Part shown: positions 7,148 through 16,304 of the stretch, piece by piece
Layout: each line of letters starts with the position of its first letter
Numbering within the stretch: the first letter of the stretch is position 1
Assembly (NCBI GenBank): GCA_002413785.1
Contig: DHXR01000064.1
Location: 1-64,000, forward strand
DNA from: Mucilaginibacter sp. UBA5151
Lineage (GTDB): Bacteria; Bacteroidota; Bacteroidia; Sphingobacteriales; Sphingobacteriaceae
DNA length: 64,000 bases
Direction: 5' to 3'
The notes under the pieces: model-generated
Told to the model about the DNA's origin: nothing
What the model saw: only the letters and a program-made list of their open reading frames with translations
Databases searched by the model: none
Made by a program: the position numbers and the translations under genes

Positions 7148-8455
7148 TTACAAACGCGGCTTGGTTTTCGAAGCAATTTCCCCGATGGCATTAACCAGTT
7201 TATCCAGATCAGGAAGGGTGGTATAAACATGGGGCGTTACACGTACGCAACTGATGTTTTCCCAAACTATGCCCACGGTATGTATTTTATATTTATCGAA
7301 AAGGGCAGTATCCAATTCGGCGGGCGTCATCCCGTTGATACTTACTCCGCAAATGGCACATGAATATTTAGGGTTTAACGAAGTATGCAGCTTAACTTTT
7401 GGTATTCGCTGCACTTTTGAGGCCCAATAATCTTTAAGGTACCTTATCCGTTCTTCTTTTCGTTTGCTGCCTATTCCCTCATGGAAATTCACCGCTTCGC
7501 CGATTCCCTGTTCAATGGGGAAACTGCGCGTACCCAGTTCTTCAAACTTCCGGATATCGCTGCTATGCGGTTGGCCGCTACTCGGCAAAGGCCAAATTTT
7601 TTCAATCTTTTCTTTTTTTACCCACATCATGCCGCTCCCGATAGGGGCCGACAGGAACTTATGCAAACTGGTGCCAAAATAATCGCAATGCAGGTCGGGT
7701 ATTTTAAAATCGAGCAGGCCAAAGGAGTGAGCGCCGTCAACAAGTACTTCAATACCTTTTGCATGGGCCATATCGCAAATCTTTTGCACCGGCATTATCT
7801 GACCTACCCAATTTATCATGTGGGTAACATGCAATAGTTTTGTTTTGGGAGTAATGGCACCTGCATAAGCTTTCACAATTTGTTCATCATCCTCAATTGG
7901 CAAATCCAAGCTTATTTGCTTATAAACTATCCCTTCGCGCATAGCCCTTTGCTGATAAGCCTGTATCATGTGGGGATAATCCTGTTTGGTGCCTATTACT
8001 TCATCGCCGCTTTTAAGGTCGAGCCCCAATATGATGGTATTAAGGGATTCAGTAGCATTGCGGTTAACGGCGATTTCATCAGGCAGCGTACCTGCCAAAT
8101 TTGCCAGTTTTTCCCGCAAAGGCTCGCGGCCCTGGTCGAGAATTCGCCACATAAAATAGGACGGCCCTTCGTTTGCCAACTGGTTAAAACGCTCGACGGC
8201 CTGCTGCACCACCAGCGGCGATGGCGATACACCGCCGTTATTTAGATTGATGATACCTGGATTTACCGTATAGGATTGCTGGATGACGCGCCAAAAATCT
8301 TCATCTGCGGCTACTTCACCATCGGTTAAGTGTTTAACTTTTTGTGAAGCCTTTTGCCAGTCGGCGGCGTGTACCTGGTTAAAAAGGCTGTTAACAGAAA
8401 AAGCACCGGCCAGGGTTGCTGCCTGTTTCAGAAAAATACGGCGGTCATTTGTCAT
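7148..8455 (-). CDS. Tat-exported class V aminotransferase family protein
   Basis: The protein is a PLP-dependent fold type I enzyme of the aminotransferase class V / isopenicillin N epimerase-like group. A twin-arginine signal RRIFLK at residues 5-10 with a hydrophobic stretch (AATLAGAFSV) predicts export in folded form, which suits a cofactor-bearing enzyme. The PLP-binding lysine is probably Lys266 in SLHKFLSAPIGSG; DGAHSFG nearby holds the Asp that contacts the PLP ring. Length (435) fits. The substrate cannot be told from sequence; amino acid epimerase, lyase or desulfurase activities all occur in this group. It lies 33 bases after sdaA on the same strand and converges on fabI. Confidence 0.8.
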   Translation of the reverse strand: MTNDRRIFLKQAATLAGAFSVNSLFNQVHAADWQKASQKVKHLTDGEVAADEDFWRVIQQSYTVNPGIINLNNGGVSPSPLVVQQAVERFNQLANEGPSYFMWRILDQGREPLREKLANLAGTLPDEIAVNRNATESLNTIILGLDLKSGDEVIGTKQDYPHMIQAYQQRAMREGIVYKQISLDLPIEDDEQIVKAYAGAITPKTKLLHVTHMINWVGQIMPVQKICDMAHAKGIEVLVDGAHSFGLLDFKIPDLHCDYFGTSLHKFLSAPIGSGMMWVKKEKIEKIWPLPSSGQPHSSDIRKFEELGTRSFPIEQGIGEAVNFHEGIGSKRKEERIRYLKDYWASKVQRIPKVKLHTSLNPKYSCAICGVSINGMTPAELDTALFDKYKIHTVGIVWENISCVRVTPHVYTTLPDLDKLVNAIGEIASKTKPRL

Positions 8456-8488
8456 TATGAACGAATTTAAGGGTTTATTTTTGATATG

Positions 8489-9916
8489 CTAACACTCCGG
8501 CAAACTCAGCGGTATATTTATCGCCAGGCCGCCATCAGAGGTTTCCTTATATTTCGAATTCATATCAAGCGCGGTTTGCCACATGGTTTTAACTACGGCA
8601 TCCAGGCTTACTTTGGCATTGTCGGGATTGGTTTGCAGGGCCAGTTGCGATGCGGTAATCGCTTTAATGGCCCCCATGGTGTTTCGCTCGATACAGGGTA
8701 TTTGCACCAGACCGCCAATAGGATCGCAGGTCATGCCGAGGTGGTGTTCCATGGCGATTTCGGCGGCCATTAATACCTGGCGTTGTGTGCCACCCAAACA
8801 TTCGGTAAGTGCGGCTGCGGCCATTGCTGATGATACGCCAATTTCCGCCTGGCAACCGCCCATAGCTGCTGAAATAGTAGCGCCTTTTTTAAATATACTG
8901 CCAATCTCTGATGCGGTAAGTAAAAACTGAATGATCTTTTCATCAGTAAACCCGTCGCAAAAAACAAGGTAATATTGCAGCACCGCGGGGATCACACCGG
9001 CAGCACCGTTTGTCGGGGCAGTTACCACGCGACCAAAAGAGGCGTTCTCTTCGTTTACCGCGAGGGCGAAACAGCTTACCCAATCCAATGTATTATGAAA
9101 ACTGTCACCCGTTTTGCGGATAGCAAATACCCATTCATCAAAATTATTGTAGGCATTGCTGCCAATGAGTTTCCGGTTAAGACTGGCCGCACGCCGGGCT
9201 ACGTTTAACCCGCCGGGTAATAAACCCGCAGTATGACAGCCCCGGTAAATACACTCCTTTATTGCATTGAAAATATTCAGCACGCCGGCAATAGTTTCCT
9301 GTTCGCTGCGCCATGCGAGTTCATTTTCCATTACCACTTCTGATATTTTGAGACCGGTTTTTATGCACCAGTGCAACAGGTTATTAGCTGTTTCAATCGG
9401 GAAAGGCAAATCCACCTCCGTTTTCGGCTGATTTTGCCCGCCTTCCCTAACTACAAAGCCTCCGCCAATGGAATAAAATGTTTCAGATAGAGCTGTCCCA
9501 TTGCTTAAAAATGCCTGGAAACTTACAGCATTGGGGTGGTAGGGCAAACTTTCGTTAAATAAAAACAACAGATCATCATTTACAAAAAAGCTGATCTCCT
9601 TTTTACCGCCCAAAACAAGTTTATTGGATGTCCTTATCCCTTCTGTTTTTGGCCCAACCTGGTTTACCTCAAAAGTTACCGGGTCGTCGCCGCTAAGGCC
9701 TAAAAGTATGGCTATATCGGTACCGTGGCCTTTGCCGGTTTTCGCGAGCGAACCATACAATAAGATCTTTATTTGAACCACCAACGGCAATGCCTGCCTT
9801 TGTTCCAGTATCTCCACAAATTGCTGTGCGGCGCGCCAGGGGCCAAGCGTATGGGAACTCGATGGGCCTATGCCGATCTTAAACATATCGAATATGGATA
9901 TCTGTTCTCTTTGCAT
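8489..9916 (-). CDS. sdaA: L-serine ammonia-lyase, iron-sulfur type
   Basis: This single-chain serine dehydratase converts L-serine to pyruvate and ammonia using a [4Fe-4S] cluster. The N-terminal beta-like domain begins [21 protein letters not shown] (residues 7-27), the hallmark of the family; the alpha domain holds the cysteines expected for the cluster, in [11 protein letters not shown] and [13 protein letters not shown], and [15 protein letters not shown]. Length (475) matches the fused bacterial type. A -7 box (TAGTTTTG on the minus strand) ends five bases before the ATG, which supports the start. Confidence 0.93.
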   Translation of the reverse strand: MQREQISIFDMFKIGIGPSSSHTLGPWRAAQQFVEILEQRQALPLVVQIKILLYGSLAKTGKGHGTDIAILLGLSGDDPVTFEVNQVGPKTEGIRTSNKLVLGGKKEISFFVNDDLLFLFNESLPYHPNAVSFQAFLSNGTALSETFYSIGGGFVVREGGQNQPKTEVDLPFPIETANNLLHWCIKTGLKISEVVMENELAWRSEQETIAGVLNIFNAIKECIYRGCHTAGLLPGGLNVARRAASLNRKLIGSNAYNNFDEWVFAIRKTGDSFHNTLDWVSCFALAVNEENASFGRVVTAPTNGAAGVIPAVLQYYLVFCDGFTDEKIIQFLLTASEIGSIFKKGATISAAMGGCQAEIGVSSAMAAAALTECLGGTQRQVLMAAEIAMEHHLGMTCDPIGGLVQIPCIERNTMGAIKAITASQLALQTNPDNAKVSLDAVVKTMWQTALDMNSKYKETSDGGLAINIPLSLPEC

Positions 9917-9921
9917 CAGAG

Positions 9922-9929
9922 CAAAACTA
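9922..9929 (-). promoter_or_regulatory. -7 box of sdaA
   Basis: TAGTTTTG on the minus strand matches TAnnTTTG and lies five bases upstream of the sdaA ATG. No clear -33 TTTG was found. The transcript would be leaderless. Confidence 0.5.
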
Positions 9930-10018
9930 CGATTGTAACGGAATATATTTTGATTTTAGTGTTTGAATATTCAAAATAGATTTGCTACATTCAAAAAAAA
10001 TTAAAACCTTTATCTAAA

Positions 10019-10312
10019 ATGGATCCATCACAACCTAGTGGGCAAATGCCCCCACCCCGTCCCAAAAATTGGCTTGTTGAGTCAATATTAGTTACAATCT
10101 TTTGCTGCTTACCATTTGGTATTGTCGGTATTGTAAATTCAGCTTCGGTCAATAGCAAATATGACGCTGGAGATTATGCAGGTGCATTGTATACTTCGAA
10201 GCAAGCCGGCAAATGGACCAAAATTGGATTTTGGATAGGCTTAGCTTCAGTCATTCTTTATCTCATTTTTGTTTTTGTAATTGGTATCAGCTTCTTGCCG
10301 CATCACTTCTAA
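10019..10312 (+). CDS. CD225/dispanin family small membrane protein
   Basis: A 97-residue protein with a short proline-rich N-terminus (residues 1-18) and two hydrophobic helices (about 22-42 and 70-92) joined by the loop NSASVNSKYDAGDYAGALYTSKQAGKW. The helix-loop pattern, with CCLPFGIVGIVNSASVNSKYDAGDY, is that of the CD225/dispanin family, which includes animal IFITM proteins. Bacterial members have no settled role. Its stop codon overlaps the start of the DUF2752 gene (TAATG), so the two are coupled. Confidence 0.8.
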   Translation: MDPSQPSGQMPPPRPKNWLVESILVTIFCCLPFGIVGIVNSASVNSKYDAGDYAGALYTSKQAGKWTKIGFWIGLASVILYLIFVFVIGISFLPHHF

Positions 10313-10725
10313 TGGCAAACAAAAAAAACCTATATTTTGCGTTATTGGTAATAATCTTAATTTTTCTATCAGCTATTTATTACCAATTTAATCCTGCAAG
10401 ATATAGGTTTTTCCCTCGTTGTCCTTTTTATACATTAACTGGGTTTGACTGTCCCGGGTGTGGCTCACAAAGAGCAATTTATAGTTTGTTACACGGAAAA
10501 CTTACCGATGCTATCCGATTTAATATTTTATTAGTTGTCAGTCTTCCTTTTTTAGCCATTCATTTTTTCTATAAATTAAAGTCGGTAATATTAAGAAAGG
10601 ATGTCAGGTGGAATATAATTTACCATCCGTTAACCCCCAAGATCATTTTCACCATAGTAATATTTTTCTGGATAATCAGAAATATTCCTGTCTTTCCTTT
10701 TAACTATTTATCTGCTGCGCATTAA
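10312..10725 (+). CDS. DUF2752 family membrane protein
   Basis: A 137-residue membrane protein with hydrophobic segments near residues 7-24, 60-80 and 100-120. Between the first two it carries the family motif with Cys37, Cys47 and Cys50 (CPFYTLTGFDCPGCGSQRA). The family has no known function; the cysteines could bind metal or form disulfides. The start is ATG 10312, overlapping the upstream stop; a longer frame from 10213 exists but lies inside the CD225 gene. DUF2752 genes are often next to CD225 or TM2-type genes, as here. Confidence 0.8.
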   Translation: MANKKNLYFALLVIILIFLSAIYYQFNPARYRFFPRCPFYTLTGFDCPGCGSQRAIYSLLHGKLTDAIRFNILLVVSLPFLAIHFFYKLKSVILRKDVRWNIIYHPLTPKIIFTIVIFFWIIRNIPVFPFNYLSAAH

Positions 10726-10751
10726 CGAATGTTCTGACGTTTATACTCCCA

Positions 10752-11480
10752 TTATACCATATCCGTCTGAGCCGTAATATGGCTGTAATCTTTTATGATA
10801 GTTTGCAAAAACTGCATACTGTTCATGTCAGGCGGCAAACTTATTGACAAATGTTCCCTTATGCGGTCAGCCATTTTATAAACGGCCATGTTACTGCCTG
10901 TTTTAAAATAGTTTTCGATCACTTCATGTATCAAACTTATATCTTCTTCTTTTAACTGGGCCGCCTGGGTAAAAACCGGCTGGTAAGCATCATCTGCATT
11001 GCTGAAAATAATATTACCCATGGTGGTTCTTGCCTTGGTCCTTATAACAACAGTGCCGGCAACTATATCACCTATGCGTTGTCCCTTATCTGTTACAATT
11101 ATGGTAACCAGCCCGGCCAGATAACTTGTAATACTAAAATCAACCAGGCGAAACAACCAGCGTAAAAGGTACTGGCTGAATTTTGGCCGGGTCCCATCCA
11201 GGCTGATCACCCTGATTTTCATCACCAATTTACCAACGCTTTGCCCGTTAAAAAAAGTTTCACAAACCAGGTCATAAAAAAGGAGCATTAAACCTAAAAC
11301 AATAAAATATATACCAATGCCGGTAGATGACAATACATTTGCCGCGAGGATACCTCCTATAATAGCCAATGCTGTAAAAGTTGCGATATCAACCACGTAA
11401 GCGAGTATTCGCTCGCCCAGACCGCCAACCTCATAATCAATATCAATATTTTGGGTTGTATGTACAGTTATTATTTCCAT
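10752..11480 (-). CDS. RDD family membrane protein
   Basis: A 242-residue inner membrane protein of the RDD family. Three hydrophobic helices span about residues 20-45, 50-72 and 100-125, and the family pattern GQSVGKLVMKIRVI is at about residues 75-90; the second half is soluble. Function is unknown in general; some RDD proteins move ions or solutes. ATG 11480 is preferred over an upstream in-frame TTG at 11489 because a -7 box lies at 11487-11494. It is divergent from the SpoIIM-like operon with only 84 bases between, suggesting shared control. Confidence 0.8.
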   Translation of the reverse strand: MEIITVHTTQNIDIDYEVGGLGERILAYVVDIATFTALAIIGGILAANVLSSTGIGIYFIVLGLMLLFYDLVCETFFNGQSVGKLVMKIRVISLDGTRPKFSQYLLRWLFRLVDFSITSYLAGLVTIIVTDKGQRIGDIVAGTVVIRTKARTTMGNIIFSNADDAYQPVFTQAAQLKEEDISLIHEVIENYFKTGSNMAVYKMADRIREHLSISLPPDMNSMQFLQTIIKDYSHITAQTDMV

Positions 11481-11486
11481 CTTTAA

Positions 11487-11494
11487 CAAATATA
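11487..11494 (-). promoter_or_regulatory. -7 box of the RDD gene
   Basis: TATATTTG on the minus strand matches TAnnTTTG and ends six bases before the RDD ATG at 11480. It lies in the short divergent region shared with the SpoIIM-like gene. Confidence 0.5.
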
Positions 11495-11564
11495 AAATTG
11501 TTATTGAAAATTATGATTACAGTTTAAAGTTTTGTGATAATTTTAAACAAAAAATTCAGGATAC

Positions 11565-12542
11565 ATGCGGGAAGCACTTTTTGTTAAACAAAACACCCAA
11601 CGCTGGAAGGATTATGAAAGCCTGAAAGATAAAAGCCCCGACGAGCTTGCTGAATCTTTTATAAGCATAACCGACGACCTCGCATATTCCAAAACCTTTT
11701 ATCCGAAATCAAAAACAACCCTTTATTTAAACGGCCTGGCGGCATCATTCCATCAATCGATCTATAAAAATAAAAAAGAGAAAACCAGCCGCTTTGTTAC
11801 TTTCTGGAAATATGAATTGCCCCTGGTATTTTATAAGCACCGCAAGCCCTTATTGTATTCGTTTTTGTTTTTTACTGTATTTAGCCTTATGGGAGCACTT
11901 TCGGCAAAGTATGACAATACGTTCGTGCGATTAATATTGGGCGATGACTATGTTAATATGACTAACAGTAATATTGCGAAACATGACCCTTTTGGAGTGT
12001 ATAAACAGGGTAATGAATTTTTGATGTTCTTCCAAATAGCATTCAATAACATTATAGTTGAACTTACAACATTTGTTATGGGCATAATTTTTTCTGTCGG
12101 GAGTATTTACCAGCTAATGAATAACGGCGTTATGCTGGGATCATTCGAGTACTACCTTTTTAGCAAGGGCGTTGGCTTGCAATCAGTTTTGGTAATATGG
12201 ATACATGGAACGCTCGAAATATCAGCCATTATATTAGCCGGCGGCGCAGGTTTAACACTTGGCAACAGTATGCTTTTCCCGAAAACTTATAAACGCATTG
12301 TATCTATAAAACACGGTGCAAAAGATGGTTTAAAAATTGCCATCGGGTTGATCCCCATATTTTTAACCGCCGCCTTTTTTGAAGGATTTGTAACCCGGCA
12401 TACCGAAATGCCTGTTTGGCTGAGCCTCGGCATTTTACTATCCTCACTATCATTTATTATCTGGTACGTCATCTTGTATCCTAATATACTCAACCGAAAA
12501 ATCAATCACAATCACTTAATTAACAATGAAACAACCTATTGA
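11565..12542 (+). CDS. stage II sporulation protein M (DUF95) family protein
   Basis: A 325-residue polytopic inner membrane protein of the SpoIIM/DUF95 family. The N-terminal 100 residues are soluble and begin MREALFVKQNTQRWKDYE; five or so hydrophobic helices follow, with the conserved WIHGTLEISAIILAGGAGLTLG at about 208-230. The organism need not sporulate: outside Firmicutes this family occurs next to RDD, DUF4129, MoxR and DUF58 genes, as here, where its role is unknown. The end overlaps the next gene by 17 bases. Confidence 0.8.
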   Translation: MREALFVKQNTQRWKDYESLKDKSPDELAESFISITDDLAYSKTFYPKSKTTLYLNGLAASFHQSIYKNKKEKTSRFVTFWKYELPLVFYKHRKPLLYSFLFFTVFSLMGALSAKYDNTFVRLILGDDYVNMTNSNIAKHDPFGVYKQGNEFLMFFQIAFNNIIVELTTFVMGIIFSVGSIYQLMNNGVMLGSFEYYLFSKGVGLQSVLVIWIHGTLEISAIILAGGAGLTLGNSMLFPKTYKRIVSIKHGAKDGLKIAIGLIPIFLTAAFFEGFVTRHTEMPVWLSLGILLSSLSFIIWYVILYPNILNRKINHNHLINNETTY

Positions 12543-13404
12543 ACTAAGAAAACTACGCGACTTCGGTCAAATTATTAACGACTCTTTTACATTTTTAAAG
12601 GAAAACTTTAAACCATTATTCAAATCACTTTTTATTATTTGCGGCTTTTTTATCCTTATAGGCATAGTGTCGACAGTATTTACCTATATGAATTTTAGTA
12701 CTGTTTTTAAATTCGATATGAATTCATACGATGCCCAAACTCAACCAATGACCTATTTTATAAGTGCCTTCGTTAGCGCGTTCATCGTAGTTTTAACCCA
12801 GGCCTTTATTCATTTGGTTACGTTATGCTATATTTCAGTTTATCTTCAAAAAAATAATACAACACCAACACTGGCAGAAGTTTGGGGCTATTTCAGGTTT
12901 TACTTTTTCAGGGTGCTGTGGAGCGGGATACTTATATTTTTTATAATAGCAGTTGGATTTGTACTTTGCATTATTCCGGGAATTTACCTGATGACTGTTT
13001 CCTACCTTATTATCCCAATCATTGTTATTGAAAATTCATCGTTCAGCTATGCTTTTAATAAAAGCTTCCGGTTAATTAAAAATAACTGGTGGCTGGTTTT
13101 CGGGGTAATTTTTATCATGTCGTTAATTGTTGGTATTGCAAGCTCAATTGTAAGTATGCCTATTACATTAGTTACCGTGGGCGACAAGTTTTTACCATTA
13201 AAAGGGCTTAAATTACCGCTTATTATTATTTCCAGCGTACTCAGGAACATCCTTTTGCTTGCCTATGTTTTACCTGCTATTGCCGTTTGTTTGTGTTATT
13301 TTAACCTGTCCGAAGAAAAAGACGGCACAGGTTTGCTCGACCGTATCGAAAAAATAGGAAAAGACAATGACGAACAGTCACCTTTACCTGCTGAAGAATT
13401 TTAA
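12526..13404 (+). CDS. polytopic membrane protein of the MoxR/DUF58 cluster
   Basis: A 292-residue protein with about six transmembrane helices, beginning with a soluble segment IELRKLRDFGQIINDSFTFLKENFKPLFKS. The layout resembles the membrane domain found next to glycerophosphodiesterases, but no catalytic domain is present. It overlaps the SpoIIM-like gene by 17 bases and is followed after 4 bases by the DUF4129 gene, so it belongs to the same operon. Function unknown. Confidence 0.65.
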   Translation: MKQPIELRKLRDFGQIINDSFTFLKENFKPLFKSLFIICGFFILIGIVSTVFTYMNFSTVFKFDMNSYDAQTQPMTYFISAFVSAFIVVLTQAFIHLVTLCYISVYLQKNNTTPTLAEVWGYFRFYFFRVLWSGILIFFIIAVGFVLCIIPGIYLMTVSYLIIPIIVIENSSFSYAFNKSFRLIKNNWWLVFGVIFIMSLIVGIASSIVSMPITLVTVGDKFLPLKGLKLPLIIISSVLRNILLLAYVLPAIAVCLCYFNLSEEKDGTGLLDRIEKIGKDNDEQSPLPAEEF

Positions 13405-13408
13405 TTAT

Positions 13409-14140
13409 ATGCACAAGTTTATCCCTGCATTTTTTATCGCCTTATTAATGACAGTATTTTTAACCGGCACGCCCTGTGCCGCGGTAAAAAAAGCACATGC
13501 TATAGTAAGGACTGATACATCAAAAATTGATGTGAAACAATTTGATGCAAAAGCGATAAACAATTACCATAAGGACAAAGATTTTAACTACTCGGGCGAG
13601 GCAGTCGGCCAGCCTACATTTTGGGAACGTTTCTGGAACTGGTTATGGGGCAAAATAATGCAGTTGTTTGGTAAAGTGCCCTTTGCCGGTCCTTTTTTAA
13701 AATATCTTTTGTTGGGCTTGGCTATTACGCTGTTAATCTATGTCATATTCAAATCATTGGGGATTGACGCCATGCAATTACTAAGGGGGGATGCCAAAAA
13801 GCTGGACTTACCTTATAGTGAATCGCTTGAAAATATTCATGAAATGAATTTTGATGCTGAAATTGAAAAAGCCATTTCCCGGCACGATTTTCGGCTTGCG
13901 GTACGTTTGCTGTATTTAAAATGCCTGAAACAATTAAGCGATAAAGAACTGATCAGGTGGCAAATTGATAAAACAAATGCAGCATATATTTATGAATTGA
14001 CGGACCCCGTGCAAAAACAAACGTTTGGATTATTGACCAGGCAGTTTGAATTTATCTGGTATGGCGATTTTCCCATCGATAAAGATACTTTCAGCAAGAT
14101 TAATGCACTGTTTCAAAACTTTAAAAATCACCTGCAATGA
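13409..14140 (+). CDS. DUF4129 domain protein
   Basis: A 243-residue protein with a signal peptide (residues about 1-25, ending TPCAA), a periplasmic linker, one transmembrane helix (FLKYLLLGLAITLLIYVIF) near residues 95-115, and a cytoplasmic C-terminal DUF4129 helix bundle (DFRLAVRLLYLKCLKQLSD, WQIDKTNAAYIYEL). ATG 13409 is chosen because it gives a clean signal peptide four bases after the previous stop; a start at 13367 would add residues encoded inside the preceding gene. It ends in an ATGA overlap with the DUF4350 gene. Confidence 0.75.
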   Translation: MHKFIPAFFIALLMTVFLTGTPCAAVKKAHAIVRTDTSKIDVKQFDAKAINNYHKDKDFNYSGEAVGQPTFWERFWNWLWGKIMQLFGKVPFAGPFLKYLLLGLAITLLIYVIFKSLGIDAMQLLRGDAKKLDLPYSESLENIHEMNFDAEIEKAISRHDFRLAVRLLYLKCLKQLSDKELIRWQIDKTNAAYIYELTDPVQKQTFGLLTRQFEFIWYGDFPIDKDTFSKINALFQNFKNHLQ

Positions 14141-15315
14141 AGAGTTTGAAACTATATTTAATTATTGGCTCGGCTTTACTGTTGATTTATATTATTGCAC
14201 AGGTTAACCGCCCGAAAGTTGTCGATTGGTCTGAATCATTCAGCGATAAGGAAAAAACGCCATTCGGAACCTATATAGTTTATAACCGGCTAAAAGATAT
14301 TTTTCCAAAATCACAGGTAAGCCCGTACCGTCAGACTGTTTATTCGGTGATTGCTGAGGATTCGATAAAAAATGCCTCCTATATAATTATTTCCAACGCC
14401 GTTGATCTTACCAAAACAGATTACGAACAGCTCGCCAAATATCTGAACCAGGGTAACGATGTTTTTATTGCCTCCACCTATTTTGGCAAAGCATTGGATA
14501 AATTTTTAAACATCAAAACAGAAATCCTGTTAAGATTTTCGAGGGACACATCGGACATAAACTTTTTAAATCCCAGGCTAAAGGCGCAAAAAGCCTACAC
14601 ATTTGATAAGGGCGCGGGGAGTATTTATTTCAGCAAGTTTGATACTACACGGGCTATTGTAATAGGCGAAAACGCTAACCACAAGGCTAATTTTTTAAAA
14701 TACAGCTTTGGTAAAGGCTCATTGTACCTGGTTGCCAATCCAAAACTGTTCAGCAATTATGCTTTACTAAATCCCAGGGGGGCCGAATATGCCGCAACAG
14801 CACTATCATATATAAAAAGCACCAGACAAGTGATATGGGACGAATACTATTCCCAGGGCGATGGCGCTGAAGATTCGCCTATGCGCGTATTTTTAAGTAA
14901 ACCGGCTTTGGCATGGGCCTATTACATCACAATTTTCAGCTTGCTGACATTCGTTCTTTTCGAAATAAAACGGACACAACGCATCATCCCGGTAATTGAA
15001 CCACTCAGCAATACAACGCTGGAGTTTGTAAATGTTGTCGGTCAGGTTTATTATGAGAAGCGCAATAATGCCAATATTGCGCATAAAAAGATCCTTTACC
15101 TTTTGGAGCACCTGCGGGAGGAATACCAGCTAAAAACCAATAAACTGGATGCGGAATTTACTGAAAAGCTTACCGGCAAACTCGGTGTGGACGCCGCATT
15201 TGCGAAGGACCTTGTTAATTACCTCCTGTTCATAGGCGTTCAGGAACATGTCTCGGACCGCGAACTAATTGAATTAAATAAAATGATAGAAAAACTTTAT
15301 ATCCAATCCGCATAA
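14137..15315 (+). CDS. DUF4350 domain protein
   Basis: A 392-residue inner membrane protein. A transmembrane helix near residues 5-22 leads to a periplasmic DUF4350 domain with a Rossmann-like pattern (YIIISNAVDLTKTDYEQL; YLNQGNDVFIAS). A second helix, AYYITIFSLLTFVLFEIKR, lies near 263-283, followed by a cytoplasmic helical tail. DUF4350 is related to GATase-like folds that bind partners rather than catalyse. It is coupled to the DUF4129 gene (ATGA) and ends two bases before the MoxR ATPase gene. Confidence 0.75.
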   Translation: MKSLKLYLIIGSALLLIYIIAQVNRPKVVDWSESFSDKEKTPFGTYIVYNRLKDIFPKSQVSPYRQTVYSVIAEDSIKNASYIIISNAVDLTKTDYEQLAKYLNQGNDVFIASTYFGKALDKFLNIKTEILLRFSRDTSDINFLNPRLKAQKAYTFDKGAGSIYFSKFDTTRAIVIGENANHKANFLKYSFGKGSLYLVANPKLFSNYALLNPRGAEYAATALSYIKSTRQVIWDEYYSQGDGAEDSPMRVFLSKPALAWAYYITIFSLLTFVLFEIKRTQRIIPVIEPLSNTTLEFVNVVGQVYYEKRNNANIAHKKILYLLEHLREEYQLKTNKLDAEFTEKLTGKLGVDAAFAKDLVNYLLFIGVQEHVSDRELIELNKMIEKLYIQSA

Positions 15316-15317
15316 CC

Positions 15318-16295
15318 ATGGAAGATGAAATATTTGAACAAAGAACAGATCTGAGCAAGCTGAGTACCGCTGTTGAACAGATAAAAGCAACACTTGCAAA
15401 AATAATTATTGGGCAGCATGACAGTATCGATCTGCTTATTGCCGGCATACTTGCCGACGGGCATATATTGATAGAAGGTGTTCCCGGGGTGGCTAAAACT
15501 TTAACCGCCAAGCTTATTGCAAAATCAATTGATGCAAAGTACTCCCGTATACAATTTACGCCCGACCTGATGCCTTCAGATATTTTAGGCACATCGGTAT
15601 TTAACCCCAAAACTGCCGATTTTGAGTTTAAGCACGGCCCTATTTTTGGTAATATTATTTTGATTGATGAAATAAACCGGGCGCCCGCGAAAACGCAATC
15701 GGCTTTATTTGAGGTGATGGAAGAACGTCAGTTAACCATTGACGGGCAAACCTACAAAATGGAGGAGCCGTTTACCGTATTGGCAACGCAAAACCCGGTT
15801 GAGCATGAAGGTACCTATCGTTTACCCGAGGCGCAACTCGACCGTTTTATATTTAAGATAGAAATAAAATACCCGTCGCTTGATGAAGAAATAGCAATAC
15901 TTAGCCAACAACATAATCAAAAAACAAATGATCAGCTGAAACACATTGAACCTGTTTTATCGGCACAGGATGTGGTTGCATTGCGGCAATTGGTATTGGG
16001 TCTGCATGTGGAGGAAAAAATATTGATATATGCTGCAAAGATCATTCACGAAAGCCGCAACAGCAAGTCGTTATATTTGGGCGGGTCGCCGCGCGCTTCG
16101 CTGGCCATTATAAACGCGGCCAAAGCGCTGGCTGCTATTAAAGGACGCGATTTTGTAACTCCTGACGATATTACGTATGTGGCAGCGCCGGTTTTAAGGC
16201 ACCGAATTATGCTGACGCCGGACAAAGAAATGGAAGGCGTAACACCGGATGATGTTGTGGCGCAAATTATTCAGAAAATTGAAGTTCCGAGATAA
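15318..16295 (+). CDS. MoxR family AAA+ ATPase
   Basis: MoxR ATPases act as chaperones that remodel or load cofactors into partner proteins, often VWA/DUF58 proteins encoded next door. Walker A GVPGVAKT is at residues 54-61, Walker B ILIDEINRAP near 113-122, sensor 1 ATQNPVEHEGTY near 154-165, and sensor 2 GGSPRASLAII near 255-265. Length (325) is typical. The gene is followed after 9 bases by the DUF58 partner. Confidence 0.9.
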   Translation: MEDEIFEQRTDLSKLSTAVEQIKATLAKIIIGQHDSIDLLIAGILADGHILIEGVPGVAKTLTAKLIAKSIDAKYSRIQFTPDLMPSDILGTSVFNPKTADFEFKHGPIFGNIILIDEINRAPAKTQSALFEVMEERQLTIDGQTYKMEEPFTVLATQNPVEHEGTYRLPEAQLDRFIFKIEIKYPSLDEEIAILSQQHNQKTNDQLKHIEPVLSAQDVVALRQLVLGLHVEEKILIYAAKIIHESRNSKSLYLGGSPRASLAIINAAKALAAIKGRDFVTPDDITYVAAPVLRHRIMLTPDKEMEGVTPDDVVAQIIQKIEVPR

Positions 16296-16304
16296 AACAC
16301 CAGC

